From contig AP014719.1 of the NCBI GenBank assembly GCA_001549895.1, forward strand, positions 186,001 to 250,000: a stretch of DNA of 64,000 bases, in the 5' to 3' direction. The position numbers and the translations under genes were made by a program. The notes beneath the pieces are model-generated. The model saw nothing but the letters and a program-made list of their open reading frames with translations. It was not told where the DNA came from and did no database searches. Shown in pieces: positions 21,002 to 30,010 of the stretch (its first letter is position 1; every line of letters starts with the position of its first letter). Source of the DNA: Arthrobacter sp. Hiyo8. GTDB taxonomy: Bacteria > Actinomycetota > Actinomycetes > Actinomycetales > Micrococcaceae.

Positions 21002-22346
21002 TCAGGCGTGCCCGTTTGGCCGTGAGGGTGTGGGACGGGACTGGGTGCGTTGCTTGGGCGTCATGGTGTACCGGGAAGCGATGAGTTCCTTCGCCGCTCG
21101 TTTGGTCAGGGGCCGCCCCTCGAGGTCGCGGAGCTCATACATCTTCCCCGTGGTGAGGGTCTTCCAGGTCCTTTCGGCCAGTTTTCTGGCCACCGCGATG
21201 GTGGCCTGGGTGTGGCAGTGTCCGTGTTCGGTCATGAGGCGGTAATAGAACGCCGCCAGCTGGGGATCCATGGTCCGGGCGACGCTGGCGGCCTGATAGA
21301 ACGCAAGACGCAGCGGTGCGGGGCCTTCCTTGTCGATGGCCCGGCGGGCCTGGTGCATGGTCCCCGATGACCAGTTCGAAGGAGTGATGCCGACGTAGTT
21401 GGCCGCTTTCTTGGCGCTGTCGAAGGCGGAGCCGTCGCCGAAGTAGGCGCGGATGCAGGCACCCGTGGCCGGGCCGATACCTGGAAGGACAGGATGAGCG
21501 GGTCATCACCGTAAAGCCGTTCCCACCACTGGCGTGCGTGGGAGGTGAACCGCTCCACCCGGACCCGGGACTCGTGCAGGTCCGTCAGGTGCTCCGTGAC
21601 ATCCACCGCCAGTGCGTCCAGGTCCAGGTGGCCTTCCCAGAAATCCGCCCATTGCCGGGCTGCGGTTTTGATGGCGGTGGCGCGGCGGGGTGTCGGCGAC
21701 GTCACGGGTGTGTTCGGCGACCACGGCCGTCAGGGTGGCCGCGCGCGCCGATGCCAGGGAGCGCAGGTCGGGCCAGCGCCCCAGCACGGCCAAGGCTGTT
21801 GACTCGGATCCGGCGAACGCGGCCCAGACGTCCGGAAACGCCCACCGGGCCAGGGACAGCAGCCGCCGCCAGTACCGGTTGCCGTCAATGACAGCTCCCG
21901 CCCGGCGGACCACGGCCCGGCGCAGTGCCAGCTGTCCCGGGCTGCCAGAACCAGGCGGGGCGGGTCGAAAATCTCCCCGGCATGGGTCAGCACCTCGGAG
22001 TCAATGACGTCGGATTTGTTCTTGCCCATGATGGCCCCGCGCAGCCGCGAGGAATGGCGGCCCCGATCATTTCCATCTGACCGCCGGCGCGTTCGACCGC
22101 GAGGGTCAACGCCAGCCAGGTCATGGACGTCGGTTCCACGACCGCGGTCACCGGTGCCGGAACGGCGGCCAGCCGCTGCGAAAGACGCTCCAGACCTGCC
22201 AGGGTCGGGTCGACCGTGAAACGGCTCAGATGCTCGGTTCCGTCATCGAAAAATTCGCGCAATGCGATGTGGTGCCGTGCCGTGATCGCGGCGTCGATAC
22301 CGGCCACTGCCCGCACAAGGACGGCGGGTTTATCCTGATCCTGCAT
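21002..22346 (-). pseudogene. IS110-family transposase (different subgroup), multiply frameshifted
   Basis: ATG at 22346 follows AAGGAGAACC. The N-terminal domain has VAGIDAAITARHHIAL and VTAVVEPTSMTWLAL, followed by GKNKSDVIDSEVLTHAGE in the next frame, the DEDD-domain motifs. The C-terminal domain (GIGPATGACIRAYFGDG, YVGITPSNWSSG, LRLAFYQAAS) ends at 21002. At least four frame breaks occur. It differs in sequence from the copies at 13967 and 53102, so three separate IS110 types are present. Confidence 0.72.
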
Positions 22347-22599
22347 GATGGTTCTCCTTCTCGCATCGAATACATGCGATGGGACAACCCGTCGTCGCCG
22401 GTCCACCAGCCCAAAGCCACTAAGCGGGCATCCCACCCCGGGAGAACCGTCATGCGCCCATTCCAGCGCCTGGGGCGATCTCCCGCACACGCCCGCAACT
22501 GTTGAGGATGCCCTCGGATACGGGCCTCCCGCGCTTGTGAGTTATCCGGTGCTGACGGAGGAACGCCGGTGCTGCGCACCGCCTCCCTCCTTCACCAAT

Positions 22600-22885
22600 T
22601 CCCTCAATCGGGTCTGCTTGGAAGACAGGCCGGGGGCAACGATCTCTTTCGCGAGCCATGACGCCCAGCCGAAAACCGGCACCACCCCGGCCCCTCCCAA
22701 GGCCACCGTAAACGACGACCACCCACCTCAACAGGGGGTACTTAAGGGATACAAGCCCTGTTGAGGTTGGCATTGTTTGCCTATATCGATGCTCTTCGGA
22801 GGGCAGGTGTGGTGCCGGGTGGGAGTCACGGTTCGTGAAGGAAATCACCGACCTTGGCGTGTCTTCTACCCAGACCTCATTGAGG
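22600..22885. repeat. Long imperfect inverted repeat next to IS110
   Basis: Two ~70-nt arms, about 22598-22668 and 22815-22885 read in reverse complement, are roughly 70% alike (both contain TCAAT-GGTCTG and GAAGACA blocks). About 145 bp separates them. Read as protein, the arms give related sequences (LNRVCLEDRPGATISFASHD and LNEVWVEDTPRSVISFTNRD), which is why open frames appear here; I treat them as non-coding repeat arms, possibly IS ends or a small palindromic element. Confidence 0.5.
22726..22766. repeat. Perfect 11-bp hairpin inside the inverted repeat
   Basis: CCTCAACAGGG and CCCTGTTGAGG are exact complements 19 nt apart, near the centre of the larger inverted repeat. Confidence 0.6.
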
Positions 22886-23012
22886 AAGTTGGTGGCCGGG
22901 GGAGAGGATCGTGGTGGTTCTAGACCAGGCAGTCTCGGTGGCCTAAGTCGGGTGGTCACTCAAGACGCGGCATCCCCCGCATTTGAAGACCCGAAGCCAG
23001 AAGAACAGGAAC

Positions 23013-23758
23013 TCATGTCTCCCGGGCAGCTTCCATGACAAGAAGATATTGGTCGATAACTATCTCAGCAAGTGCCAGCGGATGCGAGATCATCGGGGAG
23101 TGGCCAGCGTCGATTGACGTGCTGGTCGCCAGTCGGCGGCCATCATCTGTTGAACTTCGGGCTTAGAACTTCATCTCGGGCGCACTTAACATAGTGCGAG
23201 GGAATATCACGCCAGGCCGAGCGAGTAGCCCTAGCCAGCGCAAGGTCGAAACGCTCGGGAGTAAGTCGAGTGAAAGCGGCTTCAGCATCATCTTCTCTGC
23301 AGCCATTGTAGAATGATCTTATCGCCGTATTTCGACTAATTGTCGTGTAGTCGCCTTCACGCATCGATAGTTTGGGGGAGCCTGGATGTGGATTGGATGC
23401 TTCGTTTATTCCCGCGATACTTTCTCCCGGAAGCAGGCAATAACTGGCCACAAAAATCATTCCTGCAACTTTTGGATGAACCGCCACTTCACCTGAGACG
23501 GCGCCCCATAAGAATGTGAAAGAACAATCACGGGCCTTTTGCTTCATCGATTTTTTTACGCAAGTACTGGCAGTGGCCAGAAAAACTGAAATCACCAGGA
23601 GCGCGTCCGGGCCCAGGAAATGAAATGGCCTCGTTTGGGATTCCTTCCTTCGAAAGGGCGAGCTGTACCTTTTCCCACACCCATCCACCGTGCCATGCCC
23701 CGGGGGCGAGGAGAATCTTGATAGGTGCGGACCCCATCCAGTTGTTAGTCACGAGCAA
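23013..23758 (-). pseudogene. Alpha/beta hydrolase (EstC-like esterase), frameshifted
   Basis: N-terminal ILLAPGAWHGGWVWEKV is the oxyanion-hole region. In the next frame VIVLSHSYGA holds the nucleophile serine; VASYCLLPGES and RSAWRDIPSHYVKCARDEVLSP follow; the catalytic histidine is in SIDAGHSPMISHP near the end. At least four single-base losses (near 23547, 23515, 23160 and 23115) are each repaired by one C or G, extending the frame to TGA at 23013. About 240 aa when repaired. Start is uncertain (TTG 23758, GTG or ATG downstream). Likely an ester hydrolase. Confidence 0.68.
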
Positions 23759-24087
23759 TTCCTAATTGTATCAGCGGGACGACGCCGGCTAGAGATGCCG
23801 TTCCGTCGGTTGAACTTACGATAAATCAACGATAAGCACTCAGGGCGCTTAACTGCCTTTCGACACTGTCGACGATCATGAGGGATGTGCCGATCATCGC
23901 GGTCCGATCATGAGGAGTGCTCAGGTTGATTTTCCCAATTTTTATCGAATCCACGCACCGTCTGGATATTTTGGTTATCTGTCGCCATTCATTTATGCGA
24001 CACATGAGCATTGGCGGATGCACAATCTACGGACGGGCGGTAGGCTAGGCCCCTCTCAGAAATCCTGTTAAGCACTGTTTTCCGCAT
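23759..24087. other. AT-richer gap, no confident gene
   Basis: About 330 bp with a 65-codon minus-strand frame (23826-24023) of no recognised family. Base composition is lower in GC than its neighbours, so it may be promoter DNA for the hydrolase. Confidence 0.35.
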
Positions 24088-25113
24088 TTACTGGAGCTTC
24101 ATCGGGATTAAGTCACGTTCCTTCAGTTCGGCCCAAAACGCCGGCGGAATCGAGGTCCGCATAGCGGCCACGTTGCCGTCCAGTTCTTCTGAAGAACGGT
24201 GGCCAACGACGACTGAGGCAACGGCCGGGTGAAGCAACGGAAATTGGAGGGCGGCCGTTGCCAAGGCAACACCATGCCGGCTTCCGACCTCCACGAGTTC
24301 AAGTACTCGGAGAGAATGTCTGCGGTCGGTTTACCGTAGTCATACATAGAATCTGTCGAACCTGTGGCAAGGATTCCTGAATTGAAAGGAGAGGCTATGA
24401 CCACTGATACCCCTTTCTCAAGGCAATACGGGAGCAGTTCAGTAAGCGGCTCGTGGTTAAGCAAAGTATAGGAACCGGCCATCATCAGGGCATCTAAGGG
24501 AGCGTCTCTCGCCGCCTGGAGACACACGCGAGTGTCAGCGGCGGATATTCCGATAGAACCTATGACCCCTTCTGTGCGCAATCCATCGAGTACCGGAAAG
24601 CATTCATCCATTGCTTGGGCATAGACCGCATCGAACTCAATACCGTGCATTTTCCGATCTAGGTCATGGATGACAACGAAGTCGATCCGGTCAAGGCCGA
24701 GTCGCTCAAGGCTTGCCTCGATCGAGGCTCTGGTTCCGCCAGCCGAGTAATCGAACTGGCGCAGTCCTCCAAACTCATTGGGGTTCGTGATATTTGGGAG
24801 CCTGCCCACCTTCGATGAAACAACGTAGTCCGAACGCTTGTGGCGTCCTAGGAAAGCGCCCAGTCGTCTCTCGCTTTCCCCGGCAAGGTAAAGCGGTGCC
24901 GTGTCAAAATACCGCAAGCCGATACCCCATGCGTGTTCGAGGATTGCATCCAGCGCAGCGGCGCCGTTGACATTCGATTGAGTCCCTGCTCCAAGGCCTA
25001 GTTGGCTTATCCTCTGGAGGAGCCGCCGAGCCTGACTCTGGAGGTCGGCTCGCCCCGAAGGGATTGCTCAGGATATCCTGAGCGCCGAGACGCGGATGTT
25101 CTTGTGGCTTCAC
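24088..25113 (-). pseudogene. Aldo/keto reductase (D-threo-aldose/pyridoxal dehydrogenase-like), frameshifted
   Basis: NAD(P)-dependent oxidoreductase barrel. LGLGAGT marks the start of the barrel; GLRYFDTAPLYLAGESERRLG holds the catalytic Asp and Tyr, SSKVGRLP the Lys and FVVIHDLDR the His. SIGISAADTRVCLQAA and the C-terminal VASVVVGHRSSEELDGN complete the family pattern. Frameshifts near 25045 and 24300. A GTG at 25113 with TAGGAGCC upstream is the best start, though the first ~20 codons connect poorly to the rest. The 5' region is duplicated at 31.6 kb. Substrate is probably a sugar or aldehyde. Confidence 0.7.
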
Positions 25114-25250
25114 TGATTGGCTCCTACCCGGCTCGAAAGCCATAGCGTGATGGGAATTCCCGCTTTAAGTGTCCGCGGACAGACCTTCAACTTGACTGGT
25201 CATAATCGAACTGGCTGGCTTATATATTAAGAAGGCTCACTTGTGGCTGG
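25055..25250. repeat. Copy 1 of a ~195-bp repeat: start and promoter of the aldo/keto reductase
   Basis: Shares long blocks with 31628-31821: GGCTCCTA-CC-GCTCGAAAGCCATAGCG, GTCCGC-G-CAGA and AGAAGGCT. It covers the reductase ribosome-binding site and the region upstream, which contains the AT-rich GGCTTATATATTAAG. Confidence 0.6.
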
Positions 25251-25700
25251 TGACGTGGGACCCCTCAGACCTTCGAAAATGTGGAACTGGGCTCACAGCG
25301 GAACGCCCGGTGAACAGTTGTGGCAGTCGGTTTGGGGTCACGAAACTGACGACAATTGCGATCCCATCCTCCGGAAGCCCGACTTCGACACTCACGCGGT
25401 AGCCCATAGTTGAGGTTGATTGGTGCAGGGGTGACGGGCCGAGTCCTACTTCCCTGTTACCCTCCGGAGCGCGTCAAGTTGTGTCAAGGACAGAGAACCC
25501 ACTGTAGCCGAGGGCAACGGATGAACATCGACACGAGGGCTTTGATTCTAGAGGTGATGGTGGCTGGAGAAGTTCCTAAGGAGCGTGAAGGTCCGCTCCG
25601 CACCGTAGATACCGCCGGTTGGCGCCACGCGTGAAGTCCTTGCTGGGTCTTCTTTGCCAGTCGGCCGTCACAAGTGGAAGGGGACAGTGTTCGTAGTCAG
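25251..25700. other. Intergenic stretch, no gene recognised
   Basis: 450 bp between the reductase promoter and A2. One 74-codon plus-strand frame (25410-25634) has no family signature. Nothing else seen. Confidence 0.35.
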
Positions 25701-25925
25701 TCAGGCGGGTTGGCGTCGGAAATCGAGTTGATCCGTGAAGCCAATGGGGACGGAATTACTGAGGCCGACGATGAAATGCCCATCTCCGAGCCGGGTGACC
25801 AAGATGCCGTGGGTCCGTTGCTGCCTTGCGATCCCGATCATCCGGTTGACCGCCGCAGTGATGCAGCGGTCCATAGAGGCTTTGTCGCGGACCTTGATTT
25901 CGATGGGTTCCACATGCTTGTTCAC
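25701..25925 (-). CDS. Small unknown protein, family A (A2)
   Basis: 74 aa from GTG at 25925, chosen because GAGGTGAG lies just upstream and the length then matches A3 (69) and A4 (72). Family marks: IEIKVRD first strand, a helix-like middle, then HGILVTR, HFIVGL and VPIGFTDQ. It lies 7 nt after the B2 stop, so the ribosome site overlaps B2's end and the two genes form one transcript. No signal or membrane segment. Function unknown. Confidence 0.62.
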   Translation of the reverse strand: MNKHVEPIEIKVRDKASMDRCITAAVNRMIGIARQQRTHGILVTRLGDGHFIVGLSNSVPIGFTDQLDFRRQPA

Positions 25926-25932
25926 GATTTGC

Positions 25933-26136
25933 TCACCTCGATGGGTCGTATAGGTATGCGGTATAGCCCTGCGCTTTCTCATACAGGGTTCGAGGTTCGG
26001 TGCCGTAGGCTTCCATCCAGAGAGCGTCCGCAGTCATGGCTACGTCCTTGACATATCCGGTCCGAATAGTTCGGCCTTCTTTCTGAACCTGGACCCGCCT
26101 GCCGGCCAAATCTTTCCAGTCTGCATCGTCTCCCAT
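25933..26136 (-). CDS. Small unknown protein, family B (B2)
   Basis: 67 aa, ATG at 26136 after AAAGGCAG. Shares with B1 and B4 an early DW, RRVQVQKEG, the glycine turn TGYVKDV, a conserved ALW and a late R before the final strand. Predicted all-beta. It lies about 120 nt downstream of the maleylacetate reductase gene on the same strand, so may belong to the hydroxyquinol operon. Function unknown. Confidence 0.62.
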   Translation of the reverse strand: MGDDADWKDLAGRRVQVQKEGRTIRTGYVKDVAMTADALWMEAYGTEPRTLYEKAQGYTAYLYDPSR

Positions 26137-26253
26137 GGAGCTGCCTTTCGTATTGCAATTTACTGTTTGCTTGTACCGGCGGCTTGACGCGCGGGCAGCT
26201 GGAAATCCTCACAGGAGCCTCGCCTCCGGATGCGCCGGATGTATGGGATTCAG

Positions 26254-27313
26254 TTACTCGGTGACGGGGTCACCGTTCAGTGCAGCAGTGAGCAGCCACC
26301 GGATAGCTTCGGGCGTGACTTTGCGCGGGTTGGCGTAGGGGTTGCGGGTTGCCAGATCAACTGTCGTTTCGACGTCCGCTCCGGTGAGCCCGAGATCGCG
26401 TAGCGACGCTGGTGCGCCGAGCTTGAGACTGAGTTCGCGCAAATAGCCTGCCGGCTTGTCCTGGCCCGTTGCACGCCGGAGGGCTTCAATGGCGCCGGGA
26501 CCGTAGGGGAGTTGTACGCCAGAGCGTACGGGAGAACGACGGTATGGGTTTCAGCATGCGGGAGATTGAAGGTCCCGCCCAGGGTGTGGCAGAGCTTGTG
26601 GTGCAGGGACATAGTTGTGGCGCCCAAGGTCGCCCGCACAGCCAGGCGCCGTAGAGCGCGTCGCCGCGGTGTGCGATGTTTTGGGGGTCGTTGACGATGT
26701 TCGGCAGGGCAGTGATAAGGGCCGGACGCCTTCTTCGGCCATCAGGGAGATGATAGGAGAGCCGTCGGGGGCGTAGAGGGCTTCGACCGCATGGGCGATG
26801 GCGTTGAAGCCGCTGGTGACTGACAGGCCTACCGGAAGCGAGAGGGTCAATTCGGGTCGTAGATGACGCTAGTGGGCAGCACGCGGGGGTCGCGGCCGGT
26901 TTTCTTCACGCCGTCGGCGGTCAGACCCCAGACCGGCGTCATTTCAGATCCGGCGTAGGTGGTGGGCAGGGCGATGATCGGCGTGCCGTATTCGAGGGCA
27001 ATGGCTTTGCCGAGGCCGGTGGTGGATCCTCCTCCGACGGCGATGCAGCCGTCCGCGCCGGCTTTGGTGGCGAAACGCTGGGCGTCCCGGACGGTTTCGA
27101 TGGGGACGTGCATTTCGGCTTTGGCGTAGACGCCGACGCTGAGTTCGCCCAGGGAGTCAGAGATCTCTTGGGCGAGCCCTTCTGGAATTCGGTGGCGAGG
27201 ACGAGGACCCTTTTGAGGCCCAGTTTGTTGACTTCGTCGGCCAGCTTGGACCGGTGGCCTGCACCGAAACTGACGCGCATCGGCAGTGCTTCATAGGAAA
27301 ACGGGGATGTCAT
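26254..27313 (-). pseudogene. Maleylacetate reductase, frameshifted
   Basis: NAD(P)H-dependent reduction of maleylacetate to 3-oxoadipate, the step after hydroxyquinol or chlorocatechol ring cleavage. Fe-alcohol dehydrogenase fold: MRVSFGAGHRSKL start, GCIAVGGGSTTGLGKAIAL nucleotide motif, ALPTTYAGSEMTPVWG, SVIYDPN, GFNAIAHAVEALY, MSLHHKLCHTLGG and HTVVLPYALAYN. The tail reads LRDLGLTGADVE to GDPVTE. ATG at 27313 after AGGAGA. At least four frame breaks (near 27170, 26848, 26650, 26510). It directly follows the dioxygenase gene. Confidence 0.8.
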
Positions 27314-27324
27314 GGCGGTCTCTC

Positions 27325-28193
27325 CTAAGACTCGGGGTGCAGGACAATGTCGAAGCGGCTGTGCCGGAACGGGCTTTGGACCCTGTATCGTGCGGCGTCT
27401 TCCGGGTCCGGGTTCTCGGTGAAGTCTTTGACCAGGGATCCCTTGACCGCGAACACGGCATCGGAATCGATATAGTCGGACCCGCCGATGAAGATGTGGG
27501 TGGTCAGTTCCCGGTAGCCCGGCGCTGCGACGAGGAAGTGGATGTGGGCCGGACGGTATGGATGGCGCCCGGCGGCCCTCAGCAGTTCGCCGACGGGCCC
27601 GTCGGTGGGGATCGGGTAATGCATCGGGACGACGCTGCGGAAGTGGAACCGGCCCTCCGGTCTGAGCGCAGCAGTGCCCGGCCGTTGCCGACGCTCTGGA
27701 TGCCCGGCTGCTGGACGTCGTAGAAGCCCTTGGCGTCCGCCTGCCAGATGTCAATCTTGGCGTCCGGGATGGGAGTCCCGTCGATCGAGAGGACGTGACC
27801 GCTGACTACGCAACGCGGACCTTCACTTTCGGGGGAGACATCGTCGCCGAGTTCCCGGACCGGGGATTCAACCATATGGAAAGGCCCGAGCACCGTCGAG
27901 TCCGTCGCCTCGGGGGTTTCCTGCCCATTGATGGTCTCAACGAGCATGGAGACGCCGAGGACGTCGGATAGCAGGATGAATTCCTGCCTCACATCGCTGC
28001 AAGCTCTTCCGGTCCGGGTGAGGAAGTCGATCGCATGGTCCCACTCCTCGACCGAGGGTGCGATGTCCTGAACGAAGGCGTGCAGGTGGGCGGTCAGGCT
28101 GCACAGGATCTCTCTGAGCCGATTGTCCGGGGTTTTCGCAAAGCTTCGCAGCACTTCGGAGGTGAGAGTGGCGGCGTAGACGTTCGTTGCCAT
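27325..28193 (-). pseudogene. Hydroxyquinol 1,2-dioxygenase (intradiol), one frameshift
   Basis: Cleaves hydroxyquinol (1,2,4-trihydroxybenzene) to maleylacetate using non-haem Fe(III). The N-terminal helical dimerisation domain includes TDNRLREIL-like (TPDNRLREI) and VRQEFILLSDVLGVSM; the catalytic beta-sandwich has TVLGPFHMVESP, IPDAKIDIWQADAKGFYDVQQP, then after one restored C (about 27660) GRFHFRSVVPMHYPIPTDG and RPAHIHF, giving the Tyr/Tyr/His/His iron ligands. It is 290 aa, right for this class and longer than catechol dioxygenases. It heads the dioxygenase-reductase operon. Confidence 0.82.
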
Positions 28194-28345
28194 GGCTTGG
28201 TCCTTCTGAATTGGTTAGGGGGCTAGTCTTCGTGCTGATGTTGGTGGTCCGGACCCCGGTTAGCTCAACCAGTAAGAGTTCGCGTTCAACCACGCACGCG
28301 TCGTCATTGAAGTAGGGGCTTTTGGATCAACAGGGCGAACCTGAA

Positions 28346-28361
28346 GTTTCCATGTAGAAAC
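28346..28361. promoter_or_regulatory. Palindromic operator between the divergent hydroxyquinol and NTF2 genes
   Basis: GTTTC-N6-GAAAC lies in the 290-bp divergent region. IclR-family regulators often bind short palindromes of this kind, and an IclR gene follows at 29177, so it is its likely site. Confidence 0.4.
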
Positions 28362-28482
28362 AAGTGTTGCGGCATTAGGTGGATTAAAGCAAGTAATTTC
28401 AGGATTGTCGTTGACGCAGCACTCACTTTCACCCCATCATGGTTTATGTATAGAACTAATGACCAAACGAGGGTGTACTGCG

Positions 28483-29076
28483 ATGGACGTTCAACTGCTT
28501 GAAAAGCTACGCATCAGGGAAGTCATCGAAAACTGGGCGGTTTGGCGGGACGCGGGCGACTGGAACAGGTTCCGCACCGTCTGGTCTCCCGAAGGGGAGA
28601 TGATGGCCACCTGGATGCAGGGACCGGCCGAAGACTTTATCCAAGCCAGCATTGAGGCGTGGAATAAGGGCGTCAGCATCCTACATTTCCTCGGAGGCAG
28701 CTCCATTGACGTCGCTGCCGACCGCGCCGTCGCCCAGACCAAGATGACCATCACCCAGCGCGCCGACGTCGAAGGTGTCAGTTGCGACATTATCTGCACC
28801 GGTCGGTTCTACGACTTCATGGAAAAGCAGAATGGCGAATGGAAAGTCGTCCTTCGCCAGCCCATCTACGAAGCCGATCGCATCCAAACCGTGAAACCGG
28901 GCAAAGCGCCGGACCTGGACCCGGCGCTACTCGAGGAGTTCCCAGCGGGATACCGCCACTTGGCTTACGCCCAGTCCCGAATCGGATACTCCGTCAAGAC
29001 GGACATGCCTGGACTCACGGGACCGGCTGTCGAGGACCTTTACGACCGCGGATTCCGGTGGCTCAAGGGCAACTAG
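28483..29076 (+). CDS. NTF2/SnoaL-like protein
   Basis: 197 aa from ATG at 28483 (GAGGG upstream); ATG at 28459 is possible. The N-terminal ~130 residues fit the SnoaL cone fold: EKLRIREVIENWAVWRDAGDWNRF, VWSPEGEMMATW, HFLGGSSIDV, CDIICTGRFYDFMEKQNGEWKVVLRQPIYEAD (helix, strands, WkV). The C-terminal ~65 residues (ALLEEFPAGYRHLAYAQ, GLTGPAVEDLYDRGFRWL) form an extension seen in SnoaL proteins of aromatic pathways. Such folds serve as hydratases, isomerases or decarboxylase-like enzymes. It is divergent from the hydroxyquinol genes; the reaction is unknown. Confidence 0.75.
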   Translation: MDVQLLEKLRIREVIENWAVWRDAGDWNRFRTVWSPEGEMMATWMQGPAEDFIQASIEAWNKGVSILHFLGGSSIDVAADRAVAQTKMTITQRADVEGVSCDIICTGRFYDFMEKQNGEWKVVLRQPIYEADRIQTVKPGKAPDLDPALLEEFPAGYRHLAYAQSRIGYSVKTDMPGLTGPAVEDLYDRGFRWLKGN

Positions 29077-29176
29077 CAGCTTTGCCTGCGCGAGTCCCGT
29101 ACGGGCCCGCGCAGGCAGATAAAATGGGCGACGACCACTATGCGCCAAAACCCGCCAGGGCAGGGAGCCAGCAGAG

Positions 29177-29962
29177 ATGACCACCGAAGAACCGCCGGCC
29201 GCGGTCAAATCCGCAGACCGGGTACTGGACGTCTTCGAACTGCTCGCCGACGCTGAACAGGGACTGACCCATACCGAAATCGCAGCCTCGCTCGGCATTC
29301 CCAAAGGCAGCCTCACCAAGCTGCTCAAAACGCTGGTCGCGCGGGAATACCTCAGCTTCGACGAACTCCGTCGAACCCACACGCTCGGCCCTTCTGTGCG
29401 GATGCTCTCGGACCGTCCGGCTCACGTCCTCCGACTTATCGACACGGCCACCCCCCACCTGCTCGCGCTGACGCTTGCCATCAACGAATCCAGCGCCCTG
29501 AATCGGCTCAACGGCCGGAGCGCCGAGGTCATTGCGACCGCCACCAGCAGTCACCGCCTCGTGTCTCACCTCCGAAACGGGGACCTCGCGCCCCTTTACG
29601 CCGTCTCAGGCGGCAAAGCCATCCTGGCCGACATGCCCCAGGACAAGCTCTCGCGGTATCTGGCTACAACAAGGTTTGAACCCGTCACTTCGCACACCAT
29701 TCTCAGCCCCAACGGAGTCCTCGCCGAGCTTGAAACCATACGCCAACTTGGCATCGCCTACTCCCGTGAAGAATACACTCCTGGCATCATCGGCATTGGT
29801 ATCTCTCTGGATCTTCCGCCGGTCTACCCGAAGTGCTCCCTGAACTTCGCCATCCCCGCAGTCAGGGTGACCGAAAGCCTGCAGGACCAGGCCATCAAGG
29901 CGCTTAAGGACGCCAAAGCAGTCATAGAAGCACAGGTCAGTTCTGCGGAACTTTTTGTTTGA
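29177..29962 (+). CDS. IclR-family transcriptional regulator
   Basis: 261 aa, intact. Winged helix near residues 10-70 (SADRVLDVFELLADAEQGLTH, ASLGIPKGSLTKLLKTL), followed by the IclR effector domain (PLYAVSGGKAILADMPQDKL, YSREEYTPGIIGIGISL). Starts at an ATG preceded by GCAGAGATG context about 100 nt after the NTF2 gene. Probably controls the hydroxyquinol dioxygenase operon and the NTF2 gene through the divergent promoter. Confidence 0.85.
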   Translation: MTTEEPPAAVKSADRVLDVFELLADAEQGLTHTEIAASLGIPKGSLTKLLKTLVAREYLSFDELRRTHTLGPSVRMLSDRPAHVLRLIDTATPHLLALTLAINESSALNRLNGRSAEVIATATSSHRLVSHLRNGDLAPLYAVSGGKAILADMPQDKLSRYLATTRFEPVTSHTILSPNGVLAELETIRQLGIAYSREEYTPGIIGIGISLDLPPVYPKCSLNFAIPAVRVTESLQDQAIKALKDAKAVIEAQVSSAELFV

Positions 29963-30010
29963 CCCTGCTGGACTGATGAACCCGGTGTGCGTGTAATTCG
30001 CGCCGGTGAG

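Noticed and set aside
22450..22959. 169-codon minus-strand frame containing LNEVWVEDTP and RPVFQADPIEG pieces
   Set aside because: The two arms of an inverted repeat read as similar peptides; no independent coding evidence.
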